Made by a program: the position numbers and the translations under genes
Notes under the pieces: generated by a model
Told to the model about the DNA's origin: nothing
The model's input: only the letters and a program-made list of their open reading frames with translations
Database searches by the model: none
Shown here: positions 51,885-60,607 of the stretch, one piece after another
Position numbering within the stretch: position 1 is the stretch's first letter
How the letters are laid out: each line of letters begins with the position of its first letter
Assembly: GCF_011753055.1 (NCBI RefSeq)
Contig: NZ_VWWJ01000012.1
Coordinates: 145,308 to 209,307, forward strand
Source: Burkholderia sp. Ax-1719
GTDB taxonomy: Bacteria > Pseudomonadota > Gammaproteobacteria > Burkholderiales > Burkholderiaceae
Direction: 5' to 3'
DNA length: 64,000 nt

Positions 51885-52024
51885 TTGCAGAAAAAATAGC
51901 AAGTACATCAAAATAAAAGTCAGACGAAAGCCCTCGCATCCGACCTTCAATCCTCAGTCGGATTATCGCTGCAACGAAGTGTAAAAATCCGTTCCAGCCC
52001 CCTTTGCATTCCTGCATAATCGCG

Positions 52025-52051
52025 CGTTTTGCCGGTGTTACCGGTAAAACG
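52025..52051. repeat. inverted repeat in the 51885-52273 intergenic region
   Basis: CGTTTTGCCGGT (52025-52036) and ACCGGTAAAACG (52040-52051) match at 11 of 12 positions with a GTT spacer. It could be an operator for the lipoprotein gene at 52274. Nothing else is recognised in this 389-bp gap. Confidence 0.5.
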
Positions 52052-52273
52052 TGCCTGTTTTTTCCTCAGCTGTTTTAACTCAAGTTCGTTTGTGTATTGC
52101 CGTTAGTCAGGACGCGCAATCAATTTCGCGCAATCGTTTTCTGTAGACGAATTGAAAGCGATTTGCGGATTTTGGGGTCGACAAGACCCGAAGCAGCAAG
52201 GGTGGGCGCGCCTGCATCTGGCGGCGGCATATTGGCCGGCGCTGCTTCACGTAGAACCTTTACAAGGCACGAT

Positions 52274-53389
52274 ATGCGGTTTTCCAAATTCAGATTCGAA
52301 GCGGTTGCGGTGCTCGCAACCGCCTTGCTCGCAGCTTGCGGCGGTGGTGGTGGCGGCTCGTCCGGCAGTTCGGGCAGCACGTCGACCGGCAATTCGTCGA
52401 ACGGCAGCAGCAACACGGCGCAGGCCGCCACGACCACCACGACGACTTCGCAGTCCAACGTGTCCGCCAACAGCGCGATCCTGATCACGCCGGCCTCGAA
52501 CCTCACCGCGTTGCCGAGCGCGAGCGGCAACGCCAGCGCCGACGGCACGGCCTACATCAACGCGATGCGCAAGAACGTCGGCCTCTCGGCGCTGCCGAGC
52601 AATGCCGGACTGGTGACCGCTTCCAGCGATCACGCGACCTATCTCGTCGACAACCAGGCCTACGGTCACACCGAAACGGCGGGCAACACCGGCTTCACGG
52701 GCGCTGATCCGCAAACGCGTATTGAGGCTGAAGGCAGCTTCACGATGATGGGCGAAGTGGTCGTGGCCGGCCAGCCGGCGGCGTTCAGCGACAGCGTGTC
52801 GCCGGTCGAAACGCTGTTCGACGCGCCCTTCCACCGCATCGTCATGCTCGACGATTTCACGTCGATGGGCGTGGGCTACATGGCCAACTCGAACTGGGAG
52901 GCGTTCAACATCGACTTCGGTTCGACCAGCGCCGATACGCTCGCGGCCACCTCGCTCGTCGCTTACCCGTATCCGGGCGAGCAGGGCGTGCCGACCAGCT
53001 GGTTCGCCAATGAAGATCCGAACCCGTTCGCCAGCGCAACGCAGTACGAGATGACCACGGTCGGTTATCCGGTGACGATCCAGAGCGCGTTTGGCTCCAC
53101 GCTGAGCAACTTGAGCTTCACGATCACGGCGACCAACGGCACCAACATTCCGTGTCTCGCGCAGACGCCGCAGACCACGCCGAGCGAATTGTCGAATGCC
53201 GCGCTGTGCGCACCGTATTCGCCGCTTGCGGCCAGCACCACCTACACGGTGCGCGTGACCGGCACGCTGACCGATGCGTCGAGCCAGACGCATGCAATCA
53301 ATGTGGGCTGGACGTTCACGACGGCTGCGTCGGGCGTGGCGCACAACTCGACGCAAGGGCTGACGAATCGTCCGCTGCCGAAGTTCTGA
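52274..53389 (+). CDS. CAP/SCP-domain lipoprotein
   Basis: A 371-residue exported lipoprotein. From ATG 52274 the signal ends in LLAAC followed by a Gly/Ser/Thr/Asn-rich spacer (about 22-75). Residues about 95-235 form a CAP domain (TAYINAMRKNVGLSALPSNAGLVTASSDHATYLVDNQAYGHTE in segments; the GHTE motif matches the CAP His-Glu pair). A C-terminal Ig/Fn3-like domain ends with TYTVRVTGTLTDASSQTHAINVGWTFTT. Bacterial CAP proteins are surface or periplasmic; no enzyme activity is established for this type. A strong terminator follows. Confidence 0.87.
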   Translation: MRFSKFRFEAVAVLATALLAACGGGGGGSSGSSGSTSTGNSSNGSSNTAQAATTTTTTSQSNVSANSAILITPASNLTALPSASGNASADGTAYINAMRKNVGLSALPSNAGLVTASSDHATYLVDNQAYGHTETAGNTGFTGADPQTRIEAEGSFTMMGEVVVAGQPAAFSDSVSPVETLFDAPFHRIVMLDDFTSMGVGYMANSNWEAFNIDFGSTSADTLAATSLVAYPYPGEQGVPTSWFANEDPNPFASATQYEMTTVGYPVTIQSAFGSTLSNLSFTITATNGTNIPCLAQTPQTTPSELSNAALCAPYSPLAASTTYTVRVTGTLTDASSQTHAINVGWTFTTAASGVAHNSTQGLTNRPLPKF

Positions 53390-53417
53390 TCGGCAAATAA
53401 ATCGCTGGCTGAAATGC

Positions 53418-53450
53418 AAAGGGGCCGCAGTCGACACTGCGGCCCCTTTT
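53418..53450. terminator. bidirectional Rho-independent terminator
   Basis: A perfect 14-bp stem (AAAGGGGCCGCAGT with ACTGCGGCCCCTTT), loop CGAC, T run on the plus strand and A-rich flank that gives T on the minus strand. It can serve both the lipoprotein gene and the converging MFS gene. Confidence 0.9.
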
Positions 53451-53532
53451 GTTTTGTGCGGATTTTGTGCGGGCTTTGCGCGCCATGCACGCTATTCAGA
53501 GTGCGGCGAATCGTCGCGATTGCCCATCATCA

Positions 53533-54891
53533 TCAATGTCCGAACGACTCCTTGGGCGCATCCGATGACGCTTCCATGACGTGCGGTCGAGCGGCCTGTT
53601 TCACGAGCAGCGCCGCGCACGCGACCAGACCCGCCACGGCGATCGTCGCAAAGATGCCCGCGAACGAAAAATGCCGACGCGCCAGTTCGGCGACCAGAAA
53701 CGAGCCGGCAATCCCGCCAAAACGCCCGATCCCCAACATCCAGGCAACGCCCGTGCCGCGGCCCGAGGTCGGATAAAACGCCGCGGCGAGCGCGGGCATC
53801 GACGATTGCGCCGTGTTCATCAGCACGCCCGCAGCGAACACCACCAGCACCAGCGCGCCCACATTGCCCACGGCCTGGCCGATCAGCCAGACGGACAGCG
53901 CCGTCAATGCATAACAGGCGGCGATGATGCGGTTGGCGTTGAAGCGGTCCATCAGCACGCCGCACAGCACCGCGCCGATGCCGCCGAGCGGGAACAGCGC
54001 CGCGATCAGCGTCGCGCGTGCGGGCGGGAGGCCCGCGTCCTTGAGCAGCAACGGCATCCAGTTGATCGACGCATAGAAGATCACGAGGCCCATGAAATAC
54101 GCGATCCACAGCATCAGCGAACCGACCAGGTAGCGGCCCGACAACACCACGCCAATGCCCTTGCCGTCGGCGTGAGGCGCGGTTTCGGTCATGGTGAACG
54201 ACTGCGCTGCGGCGGCATCGGCGGAAATACGCGCGAGCGCGGCGCGGATGCGTTCCACCGGTTTGGCGTTGGCGACCATATAGCGCACCGATTCCGGCAT
54301 GCGCAGGGCGAGCGGAATCGCCAGTACGAGCGGCGTGACGCCGCCCAGCAGCAACACGCTGCGCCAGCCGAAGTGGGGAATCATCCACGCCGCGAGAAAG
54401 CCGCCGAACGCCGCACCCAGCGGAAAGCCGCAGAACATCAGATTGATGATGGTGGCGCGGCGATTGTCGGGGCAGTACTCGCCCATCATCGTGACGGCGT
54501 TCGGCATGGCCGCGCCCAGACCCACGCCCGTGATGAAGCGCATCCAGACCAGATGGTCGATGCTGTCCGCGAATGCCGACGCGAAACAGGCTACGCCGAA
54601 CACCAGCACCGAACCGAGCAGCATGGCGCGGCGGCCCAGCCGGTCGGAGAGCGGGCCGGAAGCGAGCGCGCCAAAGGCGAGCCCGAACAGGGCCGCGCTC
54701 AACACCGGCGCAAGCGCAGGCTTGGCAAGTCCCCACTCGCCGAGCAGCGAGGGCGCGATGAAACCGATGGCCGCCGTATCGAACCCGTCGAGCAGCACGA
54801 TGGCGAAGCACATCAGAAAGATGAACCACTGGAACGGCGAAAACGGATGCTCGTTGATGAACGTCTGGACGTTGACGGCACTGCGGCTCAT
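53533..54891 (-). CDS. MFS transporter, aromatic acid:H+ symporter (AAHS) type
   Basis: A 452-residue, 12-helix carrier. The start at 54891 (MSRSAVNVQTFINEHPFSPF) is chosen for GGAGAG upstream and fit to family length. Family marks are LLDGFDTAAIGFIAPSL in helix 1 and ASGPLSDRLGRRAMLL in loop 2-3, as in PcaK and relatives that import 4-hydroxybenzoate or other aromatic acids. No ring-cleavage operon is next to it, so the substrate is not pinned down. It converges with the CAP lipoprotein gene. Confidence 0.92.
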   Translation of the reverse strand: MSRSAVNVQTFINEHPFSPFQWFIFLMCFAIVLLDGFDTAAIGFIAPSLLGEWGLAKPALAPVLSAALFGLAFGALASGPLSDRLGRRAMLLGSVLVFGVACFASAFADSIDHLVWMRFITGVGLGAAMPNAVTMMGEYCPDNRRATIINLMFCGFPLGAAFGGFLAAWMIPHFGWRSVLLLGGVTPLVLAIPLALRMPESVRYMVANAKPVERIRAALARISADAAAAQSFTMTETAPHADGKGIGVVLSGRYLVGSLMLWIAYFMGLVIFYASINWMPLLLKDAGLPPARATLIAALFPLGGIGAVLCGVLMDRFNANRIIAACYALTALSVWLIGQAVGNVGALVLVVFAAGVLMNTAQSSMPALAAAFYPTSGRGTGVAWMLGIGRFGGIAGSFLVAELARRHFSFAGIFATIAVAGLVACAALLVKQAARPHVMEASSDAPKESFGH

Positions 54892-55126
54892 GAAAGGTCT
54901 CTCCATTGTCTTATGCAGGTTCGCAAATAGCGCACACAAATTCGCTATACGAACTCTGGATGCCATCCTACCCGTCTATAAGCGGGCGCGATATCGGGGA
55001 GATTCTTGAGTGCATCCGCGTCGGTGCGAGGCGCGTATCTTCGATAGAACATGCCGTGTGGCGGCGTGTCGAAGTTGTACGTTGCCAGGCCTCACTGGCC
55101 CGAATGCGGGTCTGAAGGAGATCGAC

Positions 55127-55450
55127 GTGAAGAACCGGACGTGGTTTTCAATGACGCGCGCGGGCGCGCTGGCTTTGACGGTGGCGGTGGTGGCGGGGCT
55201 GCCCGCACGGAGCGCGTTGGCGCAGCTTTCGCAGAATGACGACCTGCGCTCGCCGCAGAATAGCCTCGCGCTGATGCCAAACGCGCCGCTCGGCAGTGAA
55301 TATCCGACGCACGGCAACCGTCAGGCCGGCGAATTGCCGGTCGGGCCCACCGATCCGCGCGGCCAGTTGGCCAACGGCTTGCCGAACAATTCGCAGTCGG
55401 GCGGCTATGGTGCGCCGCAGGCGGGCATTCACCCGCCGCAAGGGATGTGA
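55127..55450 (+). CDS. small secreted Pro/Gly/Asn-rich protein
   Basis: A 107-residue product starting with GTG at 55127, preceded by GAAGGAG at 6-7 bases. An Arg/Thr signal peptide (MTRAGALALTVAVVAGLPARSALA-QLS) is followed by a disordered mature part (NDDLRSPQNSLALMPNAPLG, GNRQAGELPVGPTDPRGQLA). No domain was recognised. It converges with the mutarotase gene at 55482. Confidence 0.65.
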   Translation: MKNRTWFSMTRAGALALTVAVVAGLPARSALAQLSQNDDLRSPQNSLALMPNAPLGSEYPTHGNRQAGELPVGPTDPRGQLANGLPNNSQSGGYGAPQAGIHPPQGM

Positions 55451-55481
55451 AGCGGGGATGTGAAGCGCCCTTGGGCGATGG

Positions 55482-56471
55482 CTAGATACGTCCGGGCGTC
55501 CAGCTCAACAGCGCTTCCACGCTTTCGCCGGGGGCGAGCGCGGTGCCGCCCACATCGAGACGGCCAGCCAGTCCGTCTAGTTGCAGATTGAGCCAGTCCG
55601 TCGTGTTGCTGACCGGCTCGGCGCAAAACCACGGCAGGCCCTGGGCACTGTAGAGCACGAAAAAGTCCAGCGGCGTGCCTGCGCGCAGCGTGAGCCGGCG
55701 GCCTTCGTGCGGCCATTCGATCAAGGCCTCGCGGCGCCAGCCCGAGAAGTTGTTGTCGAGATCGAAATCATCGACGATCAGGCCGCTTTCGAGCGCGTCG
55801 ACGGCGGGGTGCGCGCTGAGCGTGACCGGCAAAACCTCGGCGTCGATCTCCCACATCGCGCGCACGCGGGCGCTCAGGCGCGTGCCGGGCGGCTTCGGAT
55901 AGTAAGGATGATGGCCGAAGCCGAACGGCATGCTGCGCGAACCCAGGTTTCGCGCCCACAGCCGTATGGACAGCCCCGTTTCGTCGAGCGTGATGTGCTG
56001 GCGCGCTTCATAGCTGAATGGCCAGCCCTCGCTTCCGCGCGCCGGCGCCTCGTGCACGAAATGGAGCGTCACGGCATTGGTTTCCTGCGACTCGACGCGC
56101 CACGGCCGACGCCAGGCGTGGCCGTGCAGCGCATGGCGCAGCGCACCCGAGCCGCTCGGCAGATCGATCATCTCGCCTTCGAAGCGGAAGCGGCCGTCGC
56201 GGATGCGGTTGCAGTACGGCATCAGCGGAAAGCTCGCCATGCCGAGCGGGTCGCGCGCGTCGAGCGCGGCCCGCGTTGCGGGGCGCAGCCAGTGCTGTGC
56301 GCTGCCGGTGGGATCGTCCTCGTCGTACCAGGCGGCGATCGAGCCGCCCACGTGCGGCGCGATCAGTGCGCGCGAGCGCCCGTGCGCCAGCGAGACAAGT
56401 TGGCCATCGTCGAGCGCGGCGGCATCGAAGGACGGAGCGGACAGGGAGCGGGGCGTCGGGGCGGCGTTCAA
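55482..56471 (-). CDS. aldose 1-epimerase (mutarotase) family protein
   Basis: A 329-residue beta-sandwich enzyme of the GalM type. Active-site His residues lie in ALHGHAWRRPW and FGFGHHPYYP, and the general-base Glu in WFCAEPVSNTTDW. It interconverts alpha and beta anomers of a sugar. It is divergent from the LacI gene and the sugar ABC operon, and LacI-type operator-like repeats lie between them, so it probably prepares the sugar imported by that transporter. Confidence 0.9.
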   Translation of the reverse strand: MNAAPTPRSLSAPSFDAAALDDGQLVSLAHGRSRALIAPHVGGSIAAWYDEDDPTGSAQHWLRPATRAALDARDPLGMASFPLMPYCNRIRDGRFRFEGEMIDLPSGSGALRHALHGHAWRRPWRVESQETNAVTLHFVHEAPARGSEGWPFSYEARQHITLDETGLSIRLWARNLGSRSMPFGFGHHPYYPKPPGTRLSARVRAMWEIDAEVLPVTLSAHPAVDALESGLIVDDFDLDNNFSGWRREALIEWPHEGRRLTLRAGTPLDFFVLYSAQGLPWFCAEPVSNTTDWLNLQLDGLAGRLDVGGTALAPGESVEALLSWTPGRI

Positions 56472-56495
56472 AGGCGCAATCTCCGGTGGCTCAAG

Positions 56496-56590
56496 AATAT
56501 TACTAATAAAAGATAATATAGACCGGAAAGTGCCCGTTGACGTTGCGGCCGAATGCCGATTTACGCCAATTGTTCGGTAAAAATATTAGT
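56496..56590. promoter_or_regulatory. candidate LacI operators between mutarotase and lacI-type gene
   Basis: An AT-rich motif recurs: AATATTACTAATA at 56496-56508 (reverse TATTAGT...) and AATATTAGT at 56582-56590. The same 9-mer occurs after the regulator gene at 57775-57782. The three sites flank the regulator and suit its autoregulation and control of both neighbours. Confidence 0.45.
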
Positions 56591-56679
56591 GCTACGCTTC
56601 GGCCCACCAGCGCCCGCCCGGTAATTCCGGCATCTGGCCGTTCCACTGCCGCCGGGCCGCGCAAGCTCATACCCATCCG

Positions 56680-57762
56680 ATGAAAAAATCGACCCAGCGC
56701 CGCCCGACCATGACCGACATCGCCAAGGCCGCGGGCGTGTCGCAATCGACGGTCTCGCTCGTCCTCAACGGTGCAGTCGGCGCCAAGCTGTCCGAGGCCA
56801 CGCGCGACAAGGTCCACGAAGTCGCGCAGTCGCTCGGCTACCAGTTGCCCGTGCGCGCGGCCCAGCCGCCTGCGCCGGCGGGCGATCGCAATCTGATCGT
56901 CTATATCGCCGATGAGATCTCCACCAGCCCGCACCCGGTCGTGAGCATCGACGGCGCGCGCGATGCCGCATGGAATGCAGGCTGCGTGCTCGCGGTGTTC
57001 TCGACCCACGGCAACGCGCAGATGGAGCAGCGCGTGCTGCAGACGCTCGCGATGCCCAACGTGCTCGGCGTGATCTACGCCACGGTCTATACGCGCAAGG
57101 TCACCGTGCCGCCCGCCTTGCTCAAGGTGCCCGCGGTCCTGCTCAACTGCTACGCCGCGGATCACGCGCTGTCGTCGGTCGTGCCGGCCGAAGTCGCGGG
57201 CGGCCATACGGCGACGGAATATCTGATCGAGGCGGGACACCGGCGCATCGGCTTCATCAATGGCGAGACCTGGCAGGATGCGGCGAAGGACCGCCTCAAG
57301 GGCTATCGGCAGGCGCTGGCCACCTCCGATCTGCTGTTCGATCCGCGCCTCGTACGTGATGGCGACTGGAGCCCGGACAAGGGTTTCGAGCTGACGCTGT
57401 CGCTGATGCGCGAACCGAATCCGCCCACGGCGATCTTCTGCGCCAACGATCTGATGGCGATTGGTGCGATCGAAGCGCTCAAGCAGCTTGGCCTGCGCGT
57501 GCCGGAGGACGTCTCCGTGATGGGCTACGACGATCAGGAAATTGCCCGCCACACGCATCCGCCGCTCTCCACCGTGGTCCTGCCGAACTATGAACTGGGC
57601 CGCTGGGCCGTCGATACGCTGTTGCAGGAGGAGCAGAACCGCAGCGCCGGCGCGCCGGTGCGGCATCGCACCGTGAAGCTCGACGGACCGCTGATCGAGC
57701 GCGCTTCGGTCTGCGCACCTAATCCCGCCGCCCCCGTGAATACCCTCATTAATATCTCTTAA
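56680..57762 (+). CDS. LacI-family transcriptional regulator
   Basis: A 360-residue repressor. The LacI helix-turn-helix is at the N-terminus (RRPTMTDIAKAAGVSQSTVSLVLNGAVGAKLSEATRDKVHEVAQSLGYQ in segments, residues 7-55). A periplasmic-binding-protein-like sensor follows (NVLGVIYATVYTRKV, GHTATEYLIEAGHRRIGFINGE, PTAIFCANDLMAIGAIEALKQLGLRVPEDVSVMGYDDQEIARHTHPPLSTV). It should respond to a sugar and control the divergent mutarotase and the downstream ABC operon. Confidence 0.94.
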   Translation: MKKSTQRRPTMTDIAKAAGVSQSTVSLVLNGAVGAKLSEATRDKVHEVAQSLGYQLPVRAAQPPAPAGDRNLIVYIADEISTSPHPVVSIDGARDAAWNAGCVLAVFSTHGNAQMEQRVLQTLAMPNVLGVIYATVYTRKVTVPPALLKVPAVLLNCYAADHALSSVVPAEVAGGHTATEYLIEAGHRRIGFINGETWQDAAKDRLKGYRQALATSDLLFDPRLVRDGDWSPDKGFELTLSLMREPNPPTAIFCANDLMAIGAIEALKQLGLRVPEDVSVMGYDDQEIARHTHPPLSTVVLPNYELGRWAVDTLLQEEQNRSAGAPVRHRTVKLDGPLIERASVCAPNPAAPVNTLINIS

Positions 57763-57772
57763 AACTGGCTGG

Positions 57773-57784
57773 TAATATTAGTTA
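57773..57784. promoter_or_regulatory. candidate LacI operator before the sugar ABC operon
   Basis: TAATATTAGTTA shares AATATTAGT with the site at 56582-56590 and lies 174 bp before the binding-protein ATG. Confidence 0.45.
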
Positions 57785-57957
57785 GAGCAGTACTCGTAAT
57801 AAGGTGGTCGATCAATCGGCCACCCGGTAAGAAAGACAAGACAGGAAAGACAACAAAGCCGCGGAAGGGCACAGCCCGTACCGCCAACGTCATTCACCGC
57901 TTTGCATGGGGCCGTGCCGAACGCCTGGGCGTCGAGTACGGCCGACAGGAGACAGCC

Positions 57958-58998
57958 ATGCGTCGTCAACGAATCCAGTCCGCTCTCATTGCCGCCGGTT
58001 TGTGCGCGGCGCTTGCCGCCTCCGTATCGGGCAGCGCTTATGCGCAATCCGATTCCGGCGCGCAGAAAGTCCAGTCGAATTCCAGCGAAACCTGCACCAA
58101 TCCCAAACCCGGCGGCAAAAAGCTGAGCGATATGGTGGTGGGTTTCTCGCAGTCGGAGAACGAACAGAACCCGTTCCGCGCGACTGAAACGGCGTCGGTG
58201 CGCGAGGCGGCCAAAGCGGCCGGCGTCAAGCGCCTGCTGTATACGAATGCGAACGCCAATCAGGCCAAGCAGGTCGCCGATATCGAAAGCATGATCAACC
58301 AGGGCGCCGAAGCGCTCATCATCGCGCCGAACGATTCCACCGGCCTGCAGCCCGCTTTCGCGCAGGCGCGCGCCAAGGGTATTCCGGTTGTGACGATCGA
58401 TCGTCTGACGGCGGGCACCTTCTGCCAGGACTACATCACCTTCCTGGGCTCGGATTTTTACAAGCAGGGCGAGCGCGCAGCCAAGGCGCTTGCTGATGCG
58501 ACCGGCGGCAACGCTGTCATCGCCGAAATCCAGGGCGGTTACGGCAACACGGTCGAAAGCCAGCGTACCGATGGCTTCGCCGCTGGCCTCAAGGCCTACC
58601 CGAACATGAAGATCGCCGCCGCGCAGACGGCCAACTGGTCCACCACCGAGGCGCAGAAGGTGATGGAGCAGATCCTGCTCGCGCATCCGGACGTCAACGC
58701 CGTCTACACGCACGCCGACACCATGACGGTTGGCGCGATCACGGCGCTGCGGCAGGCGGGCAAGCTCAAGGGCGTGAAGATCGTGTCGATCGACGGCACC
58801 AAGGAAATCGTCACCGATATCGATCAGGGCATCGTGTCCGCCGACGTCGAGACGAATCCGCGCTTCGGGCCGCTGGCGTTCAAGTCGCTGGAAGACTGGA
58901 TCGCGGGCAAACCGGTGCCGCAAAAGCAGATCATGGACGATGCGCTGTTCGACAAGTCGAACGCGAAGTCGTCGCTGGCGGCCGGCAAGGTCTATTGA
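57958..58998 (+). CDS. sugar ABC transporter periplasmic binding protein
   Basis: A 346-residue protein with signal peptide (cleavage near GSAYA-QSD) and an unusual Cys-containing spacer (SSETCTNPKPGGKK) before the class-I sugar-binding fold. Visible segments are MVVGFSQSENEQNPFRATETASVREAAK, INQGAEALIIAPNDSTGLQPAFAQARAKGIPVVTIDR and VNAVYTHADTMTVGAITALRQAGKLKGVKIVSIDG. It resembles YtfQ-type galactofuranose-binding proteins, and the two-permease operon fits that, but the sugar is not certain. Confidence 0.92.
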   Translation: MRRQRIQSALIAAGLCAALAASVSGSAYAQSDSGAQKVQSNSSETCTNPKPGGKKLSDMVVGFSQSENEQNPFRATETASVREAAKAAGVKRLLYTNANANQAKQVADIESMINQGAEALIIAPNDSTGLQPAFAQARAKGIPVVTIDRLTAGTFCQDYITFLGSDFYKQGERAAKALADATGGNAVIAEIQGGYGNTVESQRTDGFAAGLKAYPNMKIAAAQTANWSTTEAQKVMEQILLAHPDVNAVYTHADTMTVGAITALRQAGKLKGVKIVSIDGTKEIVTDIDQGIVSADVETNPRFGPLAFKSLEDWIAGKPVPQKQIMDDALFDKSNAKSSLAAGKVY

Positions 58999-59026
58999 TC
59001 GACAGGCCACAAGCGAGGCAAGCACG

Positions 59027-60607
59027 ATGAGCACGCAGCGCGACGCATCCCCTTCCAACGCTGAACCGCGCGTCGTGCTGGAGACGCGCGGCGTGTCGAA
59101 AACCTTCGGCGTGGTGCGCGCGCTGCGCGACGTCTCGCTGACCTTGCGCGCGGGCGAAGTGCATGGGCTCGTCGGCGAGAACGGCGCGGGCAAATCGACG
59201 CTCATCAAGGTGCTGACGGGTTTTCATCAGCCCGATGTCGGCACGTTGACGCTCGATGGCGCTCCGGTGTCGTTCGACAGTCCGCGCGCCGCGCAAAGCG
59301 CGGGTGTGTGCGCCGTGTATCAGGAGATCAACCTGATTCCCGAGCGCAGCGTCGCCGACAACATCTTTCTGTGTCACGAGCCAAAACGATTCGGCATCCT
59401 GACGGATCGCAGGCGCATGCTCGATGGCGCTGCGGAAATCGTGCAGCGCTATCGGCTCAATGTCGATCCGGCGGCGAAGCTGGGCACGCTGGGACTCGGC
59501 GCGCAGCAGATGGTGGCGATTGCGCGCGGGGTGTCGCTGGGCGCGCGCGTACTGATTCTCGACGAACCGACTTCGGCGCTCACCAGCGCGGAAGTGGACG
59601 TGCTGTTCGAGGTCGTGGACCGGCTGCGCGCGGAAGGCATCGCGCTGCTTTTCGTGAGCCATCGGCTCTCCGAGTGCTACCGGCTGTGCGACCGCTTTAC
59701 GGTGATGCGCGACGGCACGGTGGTGCGAACCGGCACGCCGGAGGAACTGCCGCGCGGCGCGCTGATTGCCGCGATGCTCGGTCGTGAGAGCGCGGGCGAG
59801 CACGCGTGGACCGATCGCTCGGGCCGCGCCGATGCCAGCGCGGATACGACGCCCGCCCTGCAGGTCGACGGTCTGCAATGGGGCAACCGTGTGCGCGACG
59901 TGTCGCTGCGCGTGGCGCCCCGCGAGATCGTGGGTCTGGCCGGCTTGCTCGGCTCGGGCCGCACCGAAACCTTCAAGACGATCTTTGGCGCGCAAAAGGC
60001 CGATGCGGGCGATGTGAAGCTCGCCGGCCAGCCGCTTGCACACGCGACGCCCGCGCGCTCGATTGGCCGTGGTCTCGCCTTCCTTTCCGAAGACCGGCGC
60101 GCGGAGGGGATTTTCCCGCGGCTGTCGGTGCGCGAGAACATCGTCGCGAGTCTGTTGCCGCGTATCTCGCGGTTCGGCTTTATCTCGCGCGCGAAGGAAG
60201 CGCAGGTGGTGAAGGAGGCGATCGCGCGGCTTGGCATCAAGACGGCTGGGCCCAATGCGCTGATCACCACGCTCTCGGGCGGCAATCAGCAGAAGGCGCT
60301 GATCGCGCGTTGCCTGTCCACCGAGCCGGGCGTCCTGCTGCTCGACGATCCGACGCGCGGCATCGATGTCGGCGCGAAGGAGGAAGTCCATCGCGTGGTG
60401 CAGCAGCTCGCACAGGAAGGGCTGGCGGTGGTGGTCACGTCTTCGGAAATGGAAGAGCTGCTCGCGCTGACCGACCGGCTCGTGATGCTCAACGAAGGCG
60501 CAACGCAGGGTGGCATGCCCACGGCGGGCGCCCATCCCGACGACGTGCTCGCCGTGCTGGCGGGACAGGCGACGCAAGGACCGGAGCGCGATGGCGACCA
60601 ATCTTGA
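59027..60607 (+). CDS. sugar ABC transporter ATPase, double-domain
   Basis: A 526-residue RbsA/MglA-type ATPase with two fused nucleotide-binding domains. First: Walker A GENGAGKST, signature LGLGAQQMVAIARGVSLGA, Walker B VLILDEPTSAL. Second: GSGRTETFKTIFG in place of a normal Walker A, signature LSGGNQQKALIARCL, VLLLDDPTRGIDVGAK. The degenerate second Walker A is normal in this family. The start at 59027 gives MSTQRDASPSNAEPRVVLE. It is followed by two permease genes, the first overlapping by 17 bp. Confidence 0.93.
   Translation: MSTQRDASPSNAEPRVVLETRGVSKTFGVVRALRDVSLTLRAGEVHGLVGENGAGKSTLIKVLTGFHQPDVGTLTLDGAPVSFDSPRAAQSAGVCAVYQEINLIPERSVADNIFLCHEPKRFGILTDRRRMLDGAAEIVQRYRLNVDPAAKLGTLGLGAQQMVAIARGVSLGARVLILDEPTSALTSAEVDVLFEVVDRLRAEGIALLFVSHRLSECYRLCDRFTVMRDGTVVRTGTPEELPRGALIAAMLGRESAGEHAWTDRSGRADASADTTPALQVDGLQWGNRVRDVSLRVAPREIVGLAGLLGSGRTETFKTIFGAQKADAGDVKLAGQPLAHATPARSIGRGLAFLSEDRRAEGIFPRLSVRENIVASLLPRISRFGFISRAKEAQVVKEAIARLGIKTAGPNALITTLSGGNQQKALIARCLSTEPGVLLLDDPTRGIDVGAKEEVHRVVQQLAQEGLAVVVTSSEMEELLALTDRLVMLNEGATQGGMPTAGAHPDDVLAVLAGQATQGPERDGDQS

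Noticed and set aside
53581..54930. Plus-strand open frame of 449 codons opposite the MFS transporter
   Set aside because: Low-complexity Arg/His/Gln-rich translation with no domain; the minus strand encodes an obvious 12-helix carrier.
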